DNA of 64,000 nucleotides from Phyllostachys edulis (taxonomy: Eukaryota > Streptophyta > Magnoliopsida > Poales > Poaceae): positions 30,973,072 through 31,037,071 of the forward strand of contig CM070568.1 of the NCBI GenBank assembly GCA_036346405.1, given 5' to 3'. The notes under the pieces are model-generated. The model was given only the letters and a program-made list of their open reading frames with translations, searched no databases and was not told the DNA's origin. Positions 9,778 to 21,800 of the stretch are shown here, piece after piece. Positions within the stretch are counted from its first letter, which is position 1; every line of letters begins with the position of its first letter. The translations under genes and the position numbers were made by a program.

Positions 9778-11100
9778 TTACACATAGAATTTGTGTAACT
9801 GGTCAATATTCCAAGAATTAGAGAGAACCCGGTCGTCTTCCATTGCCAGGCATACCTAGCCTGGACGCATAACTTCGACCACTGTGTAAGAACCTTCCCA
9901 CTTAGGAAAAAGTTTGTTCCGATTAGACTGGGATTGAATCTTCCTCAATACCAAGTCACCTACAGCAAGGCTGCGAGGTTGGACCTTACGATCGTAGTAT
10001 TTGCGCAGGGCTTGTTGGTATACTACTGAATGGATTAAGGCCTGATTTCTCTTTTCTTCGAGCAGGTTAATGTCATCCGCTCGAAGTTGTTCTTGGGCTG
10101 AGTCATTGAAACTCTCGACCCTTGTAGACCTAATCTTTAGTTCTGGCGGAAGCATGGCTTCGGCACCAAATACTAGGGAAAAAGGTGTTTACTTTGTTGC
10201 CGACTAGCGGTCATCTGAATCGCCCATATCTTGAGGGTAATTCTTGTACCCAAGCCCCGAGCGCTTAACAAGCTGGTCGAAGACTTGAGTTTTAATTCCC
10301 TATATTATTTGGCTATTCGCTCGTTCGACTGCCCCATTGCTTTGGGGATGGGCGACAGAGGCATAACAGATCTTGGTACCCAACTCGTCGTAAAATCTCT
10401 GAAATTTTGCGCTCGAAAATTGTTTACCATTGTCAGTGATTATTCGACTTGGGACTCCAAATCGAGTAATTACGCTTCTCATCATGAACCGTTTTGCGGC
10501 TTCCATTGTTATTCCAGTCACAGGTTCGGCTTCGATCTATTTTGTGAACGTATCAATAGCCACAAAAAGGAACTCGAAACCTCCTGGAGCCCTTGGGAAC
10601 GGTCCTAGGATATCGAGACCCCATGTCGCAAAAGGCCGTGATAGAGGAATTGTTTGTAATGTCTGAGCTGGTTGATGTATTTACCTGTTATGAAACTGGC
10701 ATTGTACACATTTCTTAACCATCTCTTTGGCATCATAGAGGGCTGTTGGCCAGTAAAATCCTTGTTGAAAGGCTTTACCAACCAACGTTCTGTAGGAAGC
10801 ATGAGTTCCACAGATGCCTCCGTGTATGTCATGAAGGAGGTTTAGTCCTTCTCTATGTGGTATGCATCGCATGAGTACCCATTGAGTACCTCTTTTATAG
10901 AGGACTCCTTCGACCAAAGTATACATTTTGGCCTTTCGGGATAAACGATCTGCTACGAGATCATCATCGGGCGCGGAACCCGTTTGAAGATACTTGTAAA
11001 TGGGATCCATCCAAGTATCCTCGTATTCTAGAGAGGCTGTCTCAATAGGAGATGTCTCTGGTGTTTCCACTAGAGACGACTTCTGGAGTTGCTCCAAGAA
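9778..11100 (-). pseudogene. Gypsy 1 integrase (end of pol)
   Basis: The zinc-binding part lies near 11,097-10,681, with HDIHGG and CVQCQ forming the HHCC pattern. The catalytic core lies near 10,600-10,300, with VITRFGVPSRIITDNGKQF (second Asp) and SVAHPQSNGAVERAN (Glu). The C-terminal part is at 10,155-9778, with ALRKYYDRKVQPRSLAVGDL and a GDLVLRK / KWEGSYTVVEV beta-barrel region. It ends at the TAA at 9778-9780. No chromodomain follows. In-frame stops occur, including one after MRPG near 9856. Integrase inserts the cDNA copy into chromosomal DNA. Confidence 0.88.
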
Positions 11101-11412
11101 GACTCCTTTTGGTACTGGTGATCGGGAAGAAGCTATTCGAGAAAGCTGGTCTGCGAGAAAATTATCCTTTCAAGGGATGAATTATACCTCGAAACCGAAA
11201 AATTGCTTTTTAAGCTTTGAACTTCGATAAATCTTGAGACATGGTCGGGTTAGAAACCTTGGTACTCTTTTTCGACGATTCACGACTAGTTGAGAGTCTC
11301 CTCTCACGAGTAGTCGTCGAACATGAAGCGCCTTCATGACTCGTATCCGCTAGTAAACCTTCGTACTCGCCACGTTGTTAGTGGCACGAAAGTTTAGTTT
11401 GTATGGCATACT

Positions 11413-12970
11413 TTAAGGTCTCTCCGTTAGGAGATTCCAGACCACCCATTTTGAGCCATTTAAAGTAAATGACCTGTCAAAGTACATCATCCACTTGTTG
11501 TGGGTATCGTACTGGGGGTCCTGAACAGGTTCAGGATTTGTCCATTCGGCGAGAAAGTCTGCCAAGATCTGGCATTTAATGGCCGTTCGGGACACGAAAT
11601 GGAGGTCGAACTCCCCAAGTTCTACTGACCATTTAGACATGCATCCCGTTGTTTCCCTATTCTGGAAGATTACTCCCAAGGGAAACTCAAATGGCACAAT
11701 TATCTTGTGCACCTGAAAATAATGCCGCAGTTTCCTCGAAGACATGAGGAGGGCATAGAGAAGCTTTTGGACCTAAGGGTAACGCTCCTTAGGTCCGTGC
11801 AAAACTTCACTTATGTAGTACACTGGTCGTTGAATGTGTTCACGTTCTACGATTAGTACTGCGCTCACTGCCTGTGGCATGGCAGCTAGATAAATTAAGA
11901 GTGTCTCTTCTGGTTTCAGGGAAACCAGAACAGGAGCACTTGTAAGATATCTCTTGACATTCTCAAAGGTAGTGTTTGCCTCTTCCGACCACTCAAAACC
12001 CTCGTGCTTCCTTAGAAGTTTGAAGAAAGGTAGTCCTTTTTCTCCCAGTCGTGCTATGAAACGACTTAAAGCCGCCATACACCCTATGAGCTTTTGGACT
12101 TCTTTCTTCGTGGTTGGAGAGCGCATTTGGATAATGGCTTTTATCTTTTCGGGATTTGCTTTGATCCCTCGTACAGAGACCAGGAATCCAAGCAACTTTC
12201 CTGAAGAGACTCCAAACACACACTTCTCAGGATTGAGTTTCAAGCAGTGCTTTCTAAGGTTGTCAAACGTCTCCTGCAAGTCTGAAACATGATCAAGCCG
12301 TTTGATGCTTTTTACGACTAGATTGTCAACATAGGCTTCCAAATTTCGGCCTAGCTGAGGTGAAAAAGTTGATTACATCAAACGTTGAAAAGAAGCGCCA
12401 GCATTTTTTAGACCAAATGGCATTTTGACATAGCAAAATGTACCAAACGGAGTAATAAATACGGTCTTTTCTTCATCTTCTAGACACATATTAATCTGAT
12501 GGTAGCCAGAATATGCATCTAGAAAACTTAATATTTCGCAACCAACAGTAAAGTCAACCAACTGATCGATACGAGATAAAGGGAAATCATCTTTTGGACA
12601 AGTTTTATTAAGATTAGTGAAGTCAACGCACATTCACCACTTACCGTTAGACTTCCTAACCATTACAGGGTTGGCCAACCACTCTGGGTGGTCGACTTCT
12701 CTTATAAAGCCTGCTTTAAGTAGCTTGTCCAATTCTGACCTTATAGCGTCTCGTCGATCAGGGGCAAATCTCCGTAATTTTTGTTTTACGGGTACTTTGT
12801 CAGGTCATAAAGCTAGCTTGTGCTCAATCACTTCCCTGGGGACTCCGGGCATGTCGGATGCTTGCCACGCGAAGACATCTGTGTTTTCTCGGAGGAAAGT
12901 GATGAGGGTGTCTTCCTACTTGGGGTTGGAAGTATCCCCGATACAAATAGTCTTCGAAGGTTCCTCCTGA
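11413..12970 (-). pseudogene. Gypsy 1 reverse transcriptase and RNase H
   Basis: The RT fingers and palm are at 12,633-12,373, with CVDFTNLNKTCPKDDFPL, FLDAYSGYHQI and MPFGLKNAGASFQRLM, all typical of Tat-type gypsy elements. The active-site motif at 12,342 onward is YVDN where YVDD is usual, so the second catalytic Asp is replaced. The thumb and connection follow to about 11,773. RNase H starts near 11,570, with MMYFDRSF standing for the usual MYFDGS. A stop lies between NGKW and the CVDFTNLN stretch near 12,634, and others follow. Inactivating changes make this copy non-autonomous. Confidence 0.88.
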
Positions 12971-13159
12971 TCCAGGGGAACCTCTTTGACTTGGTCGTTC
13001 GGCTTGGGCGCAGCTTTAGGCTTGGAGCACTTGGTTGAAGGCTGCCCTTTTTATTCCCAAGCTGGTATCTGACCTACCATCTCGAGGGATCGACGGTCAC
13101 ACGTGTGTGCCATCTTCTTATCACAATGAATTGTGATTACTCCTTTGGGACCTAGCATC

Positions 13160-13535
13160 TTAAAACATTGATACCCATAATGAGTTGCCATTAAGAATTT
13201 TTGCTAAAGCTAGTCGTCCGAGTATGGCATTATATGCCGTATCGAAATCGACCACATCAAAGGAGATCTTCTCCGTCCTGAAATTACTTGGTGAACCAAA
13301 TGTAATAGGAAGGGAAACTTGACTAATAGGCCGAAGATCCCGGTATAATACCATGAGATGAATATCTTACCGGCCTTACCTTGGTCCTGAGTACTTGCAT
13401 CTCGTCCAGGGTGTTCGTCAACAAAATATTTAACGAACTACCACCATCAATCAACACTCGATTCACTCGACAATTGTTGATGGTGGGTTCGACCATGATC
13501 GGGTAACGACCTGGTCGAATCGAAAGGATCGGGCA
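13160..13535 (-). pseudogene. Gypsy 1 aspartic protease
   Basis: The minus strand encodes VLIDGGSS near 13,450, which carries the retropepsin catalytic Asp (usual D-S/T-G, here DGG as in many Tat-type elements). It is followed by FDVVDFDTAYNAILGRLALA near 13,250, with the flap and ILGR signature. The reading frame is broken between the two parts. Its place between gag and RT is standard for Ty3/gypsy. Confidence 0.75.
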
Positions 13536-13689
13536 GTCACCCTTCTCATAAGAGATGATGACTTCCGACCACTTCGATACTTTATTGACAAGAGGGGAGT
13601 CAATGGAGTTTATCTCACGTTCGATTGTCTTAAGCTGTCGCCTTGACTCGTACGCCGATGATCCCCCAAAGATGTGCTCGATGGTGTGC

Positions 13690-15964
13690 TTGGGATCCTA
13701 AAACAGCATGTCCTCGTTGTTGTCCGACTGCGTACGACCACTGGCTTGCCCTACTTCTTCGAGGGCAGGGAGTGGCCCTTTGCCGTTGTAGTACTCTTTG
13801 AGTTTTCGTTGGAAAACTCGGTAATTGCGGAGGTCATGCCCTTCCTTTTTATAGAAAGGGCACCACCTAGGCTTGTCATTCTTCCATTCGGGGCACTTAC
13901 TTTTGCCTCGATCGGGGTATTGTTTGGTAGTTCGTGGCTCCTTATGACTTACGGCCAAGACCTCCTTAGAAGCATTGGCTTGAGGCTTTTGGCCCTTTAC
14001 CTTGTTCTTGGATTTCTTGGTCTTTTTATCCCTCTTTTTGTTACCTTCGCCCGTCTCCTGAGGGTGCTGGTCATCTCGATCGATGATTTTGGTCCACTCG
14101 ACTGCTTCATCAGCAGTAGCGTACCGATCAGCCATCTTGAAGAGTTCGGCTACAATAGCGGGAGGGTTTAAAGCGTGTCCTCCGTGATCCTTCTGCTGCG
14201 GACTCCCTGCTTGAAGGCTCTGATAACAGATGAGTCAGAAACTTCAGGAATCAAATTGTGAACCTGACTGAAACGCCTGATGAATTGACGTAGTGTTATG
14301 TCATCGTTTTGTCGCATCCGATGTAGGTCGTCTTCCTTTCCGGGGCGATGGTAGGTGCCCTGGAAATTGGCCAACAATAGATCGCAGAGATATTGCCACG
14401 AGTAAATCGACTCAACTGGTTGGTTTAATAACCATGATCGAGCAGACCCTTCGAGCATAGTTGGAAGGTAATTCGCCATGACGCGCTCTCCTCCTCCTGC
14501 TGCTCGAACAGCGGTTGTGTAGATTTGAAGGAATTCGATGGGATTTTGAGACCCATCAAATTTCTCCATGTTCCCTAGTCGAAACCACGGCAGCCAGTGA
14601 ACTGCTCGGAGGTCAGGCGAGAATGCCCGACATCTGGTAATTACGTCGTAATGCCTCCTTTGCATAAAAGAGGGGTTGACGTTGCCAGGTGATCGTACTC
14701 GACGATACCCAGCCATTGGTGTATCTGACTTATGGTAAGTCTCGATCCTACAAGGGTAATACTCCTCGTATCTTGTCTGCTGTTGCAGACCTTTGGGTCG
14801 GAGTGGTGAATGATCACCTCTCCTAGGAGCTTTATGTTCTTCAGATGTTCGAGGAACTCTTTTCCGGATTGGGGAGCGATGTACCTTGCGGTGATCTCCA
14901 TGCGGTGAATTATTCGAACGATTGGAAGCTGATGGAGTCGTACTGCCACGACTTCCAGAATGATGTCGACGGGGTCGTTCGAGCTTGCTCATCGTATTCC
15001 ACAGCCTTTGTGTGATCTCTTCAGCGAAGAGGTCGTAGCCGGGCGCTCGGGCAAGTTCTCGAGAGGGGTTCTCAAGTAGGTCGTTGATGTGTTGAAGTTC
15101 CTGAGCTTCTTCCGACTGGTATTGAGCGCGCCCAGGTAATTTTCTCTGAGTTGCGACTCGTTTCCATCGGACTGTTTCAGAATCATCCATACCTGACCTT
15201 TGATCTTGATTTAGCGGAGTGTGATGATCTCGAGAATTTCCCGCGCGTTCATCAGAGTGTTGAATTTCTTCGTCGCTGGAGGCGTCCTTGTCATCGCCAC
15301 GAGCGGTCGTAGGGTGTGATCTTCGAGGAGCATCCTCAGCCCTGTTTTCAAGAGAGTTATTGCTACCTGAGGGCAGGACGAAGACCTCCCGTTGATGATC
15401 TCCACTTGCGCTAGAGGGCTCCTTGCTTGAGGAGTCGTCGAATGACACCATCTGGCGACTTGGAGCAAACCCCTCCAGGAAGGGGAATTCCGGATTATAA
15501 TCGTCTCCGTCGGCAAGTGAATCCTGCGTTGGGATGGTCGGACACGCAGGAAGAGCTTGTTCGATCGCATCCTTGGCTGGGTTAGCCGGAGAGAAAGAAT
15601 CACCAGATCTTGATAAAGACCGAATTCGGCTTCCAAGAGTTGTTGCGCCGAGTTGGGTATCTTAGGTGGACTTGGGCATTTGGAGAGGAACCTCGCCATG
15701 CCCCGAGTCCGCTTTGGGGCGATCCTCATTGAGGTCGAATTGACCCCCCGCCTCCGAGGAAGCTGGTTCCCGTCAGGCGTCATAGTTGTGGGGATATGGA
15801 TCCTCCTCAACTCCATCGGTGGTAAAGTCTCTGGAGAAAGATCTCCGGGCGACATCACCATCGGAGGATGCATCACTCAGCTCGTAGTCGAAACCGCCAT
15901 CCATTTCAATGTCTGCATAATCAGCCAAGTCGAACCAGTTCTCCTCGTTCCACTCTCCTGCCAT
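13690..15964 (-). pseudogene. Gypsy 1 gag
   Basis: Gag likely starts at the ATG at 15,964-15,962 (MAGEWNEENWFDLADYAD), about 70 bp after the 5' LTR. A frameshift near 15,780-15,450 separates it from a 427-codon open stretch (15,451-14,168). That stretch contains the capsid-type region, with YLPTMLEGSARSWLLNQ and LRQFIRRFSQVHNLIPEV. A second shift leads to the C-terminal part at 14,135-13,698. That part has a basic, Lys-rich segment and a degenerate zinc knuckle (CPFYKKEGHDLRNY). Gag forms the particle that packages the RNA. Confidence 0.88.
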
Positions 15965-16014
15965 GAGAGCATGAGAATTGGAAGGACGGAGGGAAAAACT
16001 GATGACTCGAAGAA

Positions 16015-16034
16015 TCCCTACAGTCGGCGCCAAC
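16015..16034 (-). promoter_or_regulatory. Primer binding site of gypsy 1
   Basis: On the minus strand, directly after the LTR end ACCGACA, the sequence reads GT then TGGCGCCGACTG. A TGGCGCC start is a common tRNA-primer site in grass gypsy elements. I do not assign the tRNA. Confidence 0.75.
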
Positions 16035-16831
16035 TGTCGGTGTTTTAGGACCGAACTTACGTAAAGATTGTTTGATTCGGGGGTTCCTCTAGGCTCAAAA
16101 TCACACAAAGATGGAGACACGGGAATTTTATACATGTTCGAGCCTTCTCCTGGGAGAATAACAACCCTACTCCTATGTGTATGTATTGAGTATACTGGAT
16201 TACAAGATCAAGCCAGAAAACTAGAGTATTGTGCTTCTCAGAATTCTTGCTCCCTCTATTGCTCTGATGATCCTTGCCTTTTATACCGTCCTCAGAATGT
16301 ACACCGTTAGACCTCTAATAAAAGGTCACTGAATCATCCAGATCATGGCACCATTACTGGAGGTTACTGCAGGAGTTAAAACATTCCCACGTCGCTAGGC
16401 AATTATCATCATAAACGGGAGTTAAAATCGTGTCATTATCTTAGGAAATAATGGCGTAGTTTTCTTGCCGTATTTTGAATCTGATGCGGAAGATTCCTTT
16501 ATCAACTAGGCCCACATATCTCGTGAGCCTTGTCGACTAGGGCACAGTGGTAGAAAGTCTTACGACCAGGGGATGGTCGTAGGAAAGCTTACGACTGCAT
16601 ACTGATCGTAGTAGAGCTTACGATCATGAGATAGTCGTATAAGGACTTACGATTATAGAGTAGTCGTAGGAAGACCCATGACTACAGGGGTGGTCGTAGA
16701 AGAACTTACGACCTCCAACTTCTCCCTTATTAATATTTAAGGGGTATACTCAGGAGTTATGTGACGTCATTATTACCTCATAATATGAATTATGGATAAA
16801 TGATTAAATGAGGATTGTTATATCCTCGTCA
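16035..16831 (-). repeat. Gypsy element 1, 5' LTR (797 bp)
   Basis: This is a full-length partner of the LTR at 279-1075, with identical length and TGTCGGTGTT / CCTCGTCA ends. It carries the same six hairpin units, at about 16,545-16,713. The differences from its partner are scattered, so the element is not brand new. Confidence 0.92.
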
Positions 16832-18055
16832 ACATCCTTTGTAAGCCATAATCACCTTGACAAGTTTACATAAAATGATAACTATATAAGTAGCTTTGTC
16901 ACCAAAAAATGTGTTTATAAATCCTGAGAAGCAGTATTGGCGGTTCGCCAATGGTTTTGGTGGAGAGTTGAGGGTTGTGTCCAGGAAATTGGACAACCCA
17001 ATAGGCTGGTTAAAAGTGAGTCGAAGGTGAGAGTGGACTACCACGAGTTGGTGTTGGTTCATTTCCTCACTGGAGACAAGTAAGGACAAGAATCTTGTGC
17101 CAAAGTGATCGACATAGAAAACCACTCAACCACATGTGTAGTCATTACTCCCTGACTTAGTACGCTGCTCTTCCAATTGAATATCTACAGGATGTCAACT
17201 GCTTTTGTGTGATAGAGCAGAAGGAATTGGGGTGAGACAGGAGTGGACCTGTAGGGACACTCGCTAGTCTATACAACGATATAGTCCCGTCAGCCTCGGA
17301 GTGTGAATTCTACTATTGGTCAGTGGTCTCCTGAGGGCTGTATGGAGTAGAATCTACCGGGTAGAGACTAGAAAGGTTGAGCAGTGAAAAAGCTTTGTTA
17401 TCTCAGCTCAGTCGCACGCTAACGTGTTGCGTGTCTATAAACTAATAGTATGAGTTTGAGATATGTTATGGGTAAAGTTGGACAACTCTGCAGATTGTAT
17501 AATCAAAGGTATTCGAATACGTCGTACTTCCGGTTAATGAAGTTGTGTTAATGGGTGATTCCGATACAGATGCATAAGTAGAGTTTTTGATGTTAAGTTG
17601 GTATTTGCAAGTGTTAAGAAACCCCTGCTATTATTATTTATTATCATTTTACTATTTTATAAACTGCTTTAAACGCAAAATGCATCCACATATGCCTGTT
17701 AAGGTAAACCTTAACCATCCATTGAACCCCTTGCATGTAATTATTTAGCTTTCCCATGTGGCTTGTTGAGTACGGTAGTAGCACTCATTCTTGCAAAATC
17801 TGCAAACCATCTACATAAGAAATCTGGGAAAATCTCGAGGATCTTTATGAGGAAGGATTTGGCAAGATCACAAAACGACGATAATTACGGTTATTAGGTC
17901 TCGACCGCGCTCAAATGTGTCTTTGATTTGAAGTTCTTTTGTCTTATATTATTTTAACTTTAAGCTTGGATGGTGTGTCTGGTTAAAACTGGCTGTTAAA
18001 TCTTAATCTTATGTAATAAAAGTCTGGTTTTTGTTTTTAATAGGAAGCTTGCTTA
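16832..18055 (+). mobile_element. Long-LTR retrotransposon remnant, right piece
   Basis: This continues the LTR begun at 1-235. It starts ACATCCTTTG, matching the sequence after the acidic exon in the LTR at 48,211-50,254. It carries a diverged TATTCGAATA core at 17,469-17,535 and a GAGTAC...CACTC dyad near 17,770. The 3' end is too diverged to fix and is placed where similarity fades. Confidence 0.55.
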
Positions 18056-18851
18056 AGACGCTGCTAACTTCACAAGTGCATATCTTGAACGGTTGTGAAA
18101 AATTTAATAGTCCCAGATTCCCTACGACTGTATGGATGGATGATAAGAATCAAGTTCAGGGATTTCACCCTCGGATGTTTAACAGCTGAGCGTTGCTACA
18201 TGCAGTAACGTACAAATTGACGTACCTTTCATACCCAAAAGATACTGTTAAATTGTTGGCAGAATCAATGATCTATTTGTCATTTGAGTGTGACAACTGA
18301 TAACACTGTTAAAAGTGATTCAAGGATCCATGCAGTACCAAAAGAAAGTATGGTACTTTGTCTTTCACCTCTCTAGTGACTCAGATGTTGATATACATGA
18401 ATCATCGTAATAATCTGTCCTCTAGGTATTGTTTCCCAACTACGCTGTCTTTGCATTTGTTCTAAAGTGCATCCAATGGCATACATCACGACTCCAAAAA
18501 TCATTGCACAGGGTTATGCACTCACACAGAAAATTCAGTTCACTGAAACCTTATAAATAAGCACCAAGATCTGGATGAGTAGATGACGCATGCAAAAATG
18601 GACACCATTGATGGTGGTCAAGAATCATCAATCCAGGAAACAGATTAAAGTTCTATTATATCCATAGAAATAATATCCATTTAAAATTTCATTATGTGCA
18701 CAAATCCAACATCTAGTTTAGACTTGATACTTCAGTAACAGGAAACAGACTCAAACATTCACTCTCTACATAAGATCATCCACGAACAACTTCGGTACAG
18801 GTATAGATACGGCCTCCCAAACACATGGATAAATATCTAAATTTAGCTCAT
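18056..18851. other. Region downstream of RAMP4, 3' UTR included
   Basis: No coding or repeat feature is recognised in most of this stretch. The upper part (about 18,650-18,851) should be the RAMP4 3' untranslated region. On the minus strand it holds AT-rich polyadenylation-like words such as AATGAAATTT near 18,690. Confidence 0.4.
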
Positions 18852-21800
18852 TTAGGCCATCCCGCCACTAGTCGCTGTCCTGATTATCTGAAACAAGGCT
18901 GCAAAGAACCAAAAATACAGGCTGTCAGATTTCATTTTGTTTAGATCACTACCTTCTCAACTTAGTAAAGAAATGCATATTGCTGAAAAATGTAAGTCAG
19001 ATGATTAACTTACAGATGTTAAACAGATGAACAGTACAGACACACAAATTAAGCAAAAGTGCTATAAAGTTTTGCAGAAAAACAAAACTGGCACATGCAT
19101 GAAGTAAAACTTCTATGATGTTCCGTATGCAGAACAGCTTCACACTCCCTAACTGCCTATTCTTTTTAAATTTACAGTTTCACTCCTTTGCCAATTAATG
19201 TATCCTAACAGGGGGCAAAACACTTCACTTAAGCAAATGAAAGTCTACATAATATTTAACACTCACTTGCAAGAGTGCATAAACTTGTCAACAACTTAGC
19301 ATCTGAAGCATGTAATACATATACATTAGACAGGGAAATTTGCATAGTCGAGGAAATTAACATGGTGGCTTGACTGTTAAGATGTACAGTCAAGTGAATA
19401 AGAGTTACATCTACTGAAAATATAGACCAACAGCCTTAATGACAAAAAAAAACCATGCTTTCATAGCTGGATGCACTTTCCATTTATCTTGAGTAATACA
19501 TAGTCCAAAAACGCTATGATAAAATTTTAAAAAACCAGACAGCATGTTGAAGTACGGAGTGTAATAATGTTAAAGAGAATCAACATGCATTAATGCATTA
19601 TCCAGTAGATTAGATCAACGATAGGTATAGTGGTCAGAGATATGATTTGTCCAACCATGTTTCGAGCACCCCTTAACAACTCATGACTGATGAGATGTCT
19701 GGTTCAAACAGTCACAAAGGGCTCGCATGAATAGAGGAAGAGAACCTTCACTAAAAAGGTGCAATTCCAAGAACAAGACAGACTATTAGTTCATATTACA
19801 TGTAGTTCATGAATGCAAAATACTAAATTCTCAACAGTCACATAGTCAGTTGTTTTTAGATTTTTAGAAAGCTAAATAGCAATATATTACGTTGTATTTG
19901 CGCATTTAAAAGAAACAAAACATAGGGATACTTAAAAGGATCAAATAGAAGGGGGTAGCAAACGTCAGGTACGAAGCTTACATGATCCAATGACCACAAA
20001 AACGAAGAATCCAAGCACAACAGGTCCAACAGGATAGTCATTCCCCTTCTTCACAGTAGTTTCAGGCACTGAGCCCCTCTTCATAATGTTCTTCTGGAAC
20101 TTTGCACTCTTCCGGTCAGCAAGACGCCTTGAAGTAGTCTGTGAATGCAAATGAAACTAATTATGATACAGAATCAAATATAGCACAAGTATGTTAACCT
20201 ATTATGGACATGACCAATGTTCACCTAGGCGCTAGGCGGAAGGCGGGCGGAGGGTAGCAGCCTAGCGCCTAGACGCCGCCTAGGCGTCGGAACAGAGCAG
20301 CAGTCGGGAGATAAAACGAGAAGAACCAGCGGTCGGGGGAGAAGAAAATGAGAAGGAAAGGGAGAAGAATAACGACGAGAAAAAAAGAAAAGACTTAACT
20401 GGTCGGCTGGCCCAACCCAGCCCATCAACCCATCACTTGTTGCGTTGCTTCTCCAGGCTCCAGCCTCCAGGTCTCCTCGTCGTTCTCCCATCCCGCTGTC
20501 GCCTCCCTCTCTGCTTCCTCTCTCTCTCTCTCTCTCTCTCTCTCCGCTCTCTCATCTTGCCGCCACCTCCTCATCTCCTCCTCTCCCCTCTCCCATCCCC
20601 TCGACTTGGGAGACGACGGGACGAGGCATGACGATGGGGAGGATTCGAGGCGCGACGGCGACGGGGAGCCCTGCCCGAAGGCAACACGCGACGTGGAGGA
20701 GGCAGTGCCTGATGAGGATCCAGGGAGGAGGCGACACGCGACGGGGAGCCGGGGAGGAGGCAGTGCGACGTGGAACCAGGGAGGAGGCAGATGGGAAGAA
20801 ATCGTGGAGCTAGGGTTCGGGAGTGATCGCAGGTGAGTCCTCTTCAGTCTTCACTTGCCTCTTCTTTTTCACCCACGTGCGCCCAACTCTGCCCGACCCC
20901 ACCTGGCCGCAGACCGCCTTATGCGCCGCCGATCGCCGAGCCAGCCGCCACGCCTTGCCCGCCTTGGACCGGCATTGACCGCCTAGGCGAGCCAAGCACC
21001 TAGGGGCCCGATTGAGGCCGAGTCGCGGCAGTCGCCCTGCGCCTAGCGCCCCTAGGGGAACACTGGACATTACATCTTCTTCGTTCTTTGATATCAGACG
21101 AGAAAAGACAACCATATTTGATACTCCCTCCAGTCACAAAAGAGCGACACCCTAGAATGCGTGCAGTCAAACTCTATTAATTTTGACCAAAGATATTTTT
21201 TAAAATGTAGGGTTTGGATAAAAGAAAATGATGAGTGAATTTGTTATAAAAAATACTTTCACAATCTCACTTTTATAACTATTTTTGAATATATGATAAG
21301 AGAATTTAGTGGTCAAATAAACAACTTGTTGACTTTGAAAAGTAAGTAAAAAGCGTTACTCTTTTGTGTCCGGAGGGAGTATAACACACACAAACAAATA
21401 ACAATGACCTTCTGGTCCACTCAAGCATTAATTAATTAACCGTGTCTAATCTGATTTATATTCACTTCCAGGATTAATAATGATATAAATTAGGAGCATT
21501 CTGTGAGCGCCTCCCCACCCCCCCCCCCCCCCCCAAAAAAAAATTGATGACCAACACATAATAAAAGTAAACTTCACGAATTCTCTAACCTAACTACTCA
21601 ATGGTCCGTCCATCACACCTGTTCAACACCTAAATTGTCTCATATCCACAAATCAATCTAAATCAAATGATGGTAGTTCAACAACAAGAAACAGCAACTA
21701 CAATGTCAACCGCAGACAATGACTGAAACCAAGGAGGATACTGATTAGCATTATCTTACATCATTGCAACACACCATCAGAAATGCAGACAGCAGTAAGC

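Larger units (their letters stand above)
279..16831 (-). mobile_element. Ty3/gypsy LTR retrotransposon 1 (Tat-type)
   Basis: The element has two 797-bp LTRs and a PBS beginning TGGCGCC next to the 5' LTR at 16,035. A polypurine tract adjoins the 3' LTR at 1075. Gag, protease, RT, RNase H and integrase follow in gypsy order on the minus strand. Between pol and the 3' LTR lies a large region with an intron-containing reading frame on the opposite strand, as known in Tat-lineage grass elements such as Grande and RIRE2. No chromodomain is visible. A solo LTR at 4996-8362 interrupts the antisense region. The right flank after 16,831 begins ACATC, but no matching duplication is found on the left, where a PBS stub lies instead. 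Gag keeps a 427-codon open stretch while pol has several stops. Confidence 0.9.

Noticed and set aside
13674..14171. A 165-codon plus-strand open frame with hydrophobic stretches
   Set aside because: It is antisense to the Lys-rich end of gag; the hydrophobic look comes from complementing AAG/AAA codons.
16829..17125. A 98-codon minus-strand open frame just right of the gypsy 5' LTR
   Set aside because: It lies in long-LTR remnant sequence and shows no family motif.
20437..20836. Open frames across the (CT)n region in RAMP4 intron 1
   Set aside because: They are Ser/Leu/Arg-rich readings of a microsatellite and GC-rich transposon; no protein family is recognisable.
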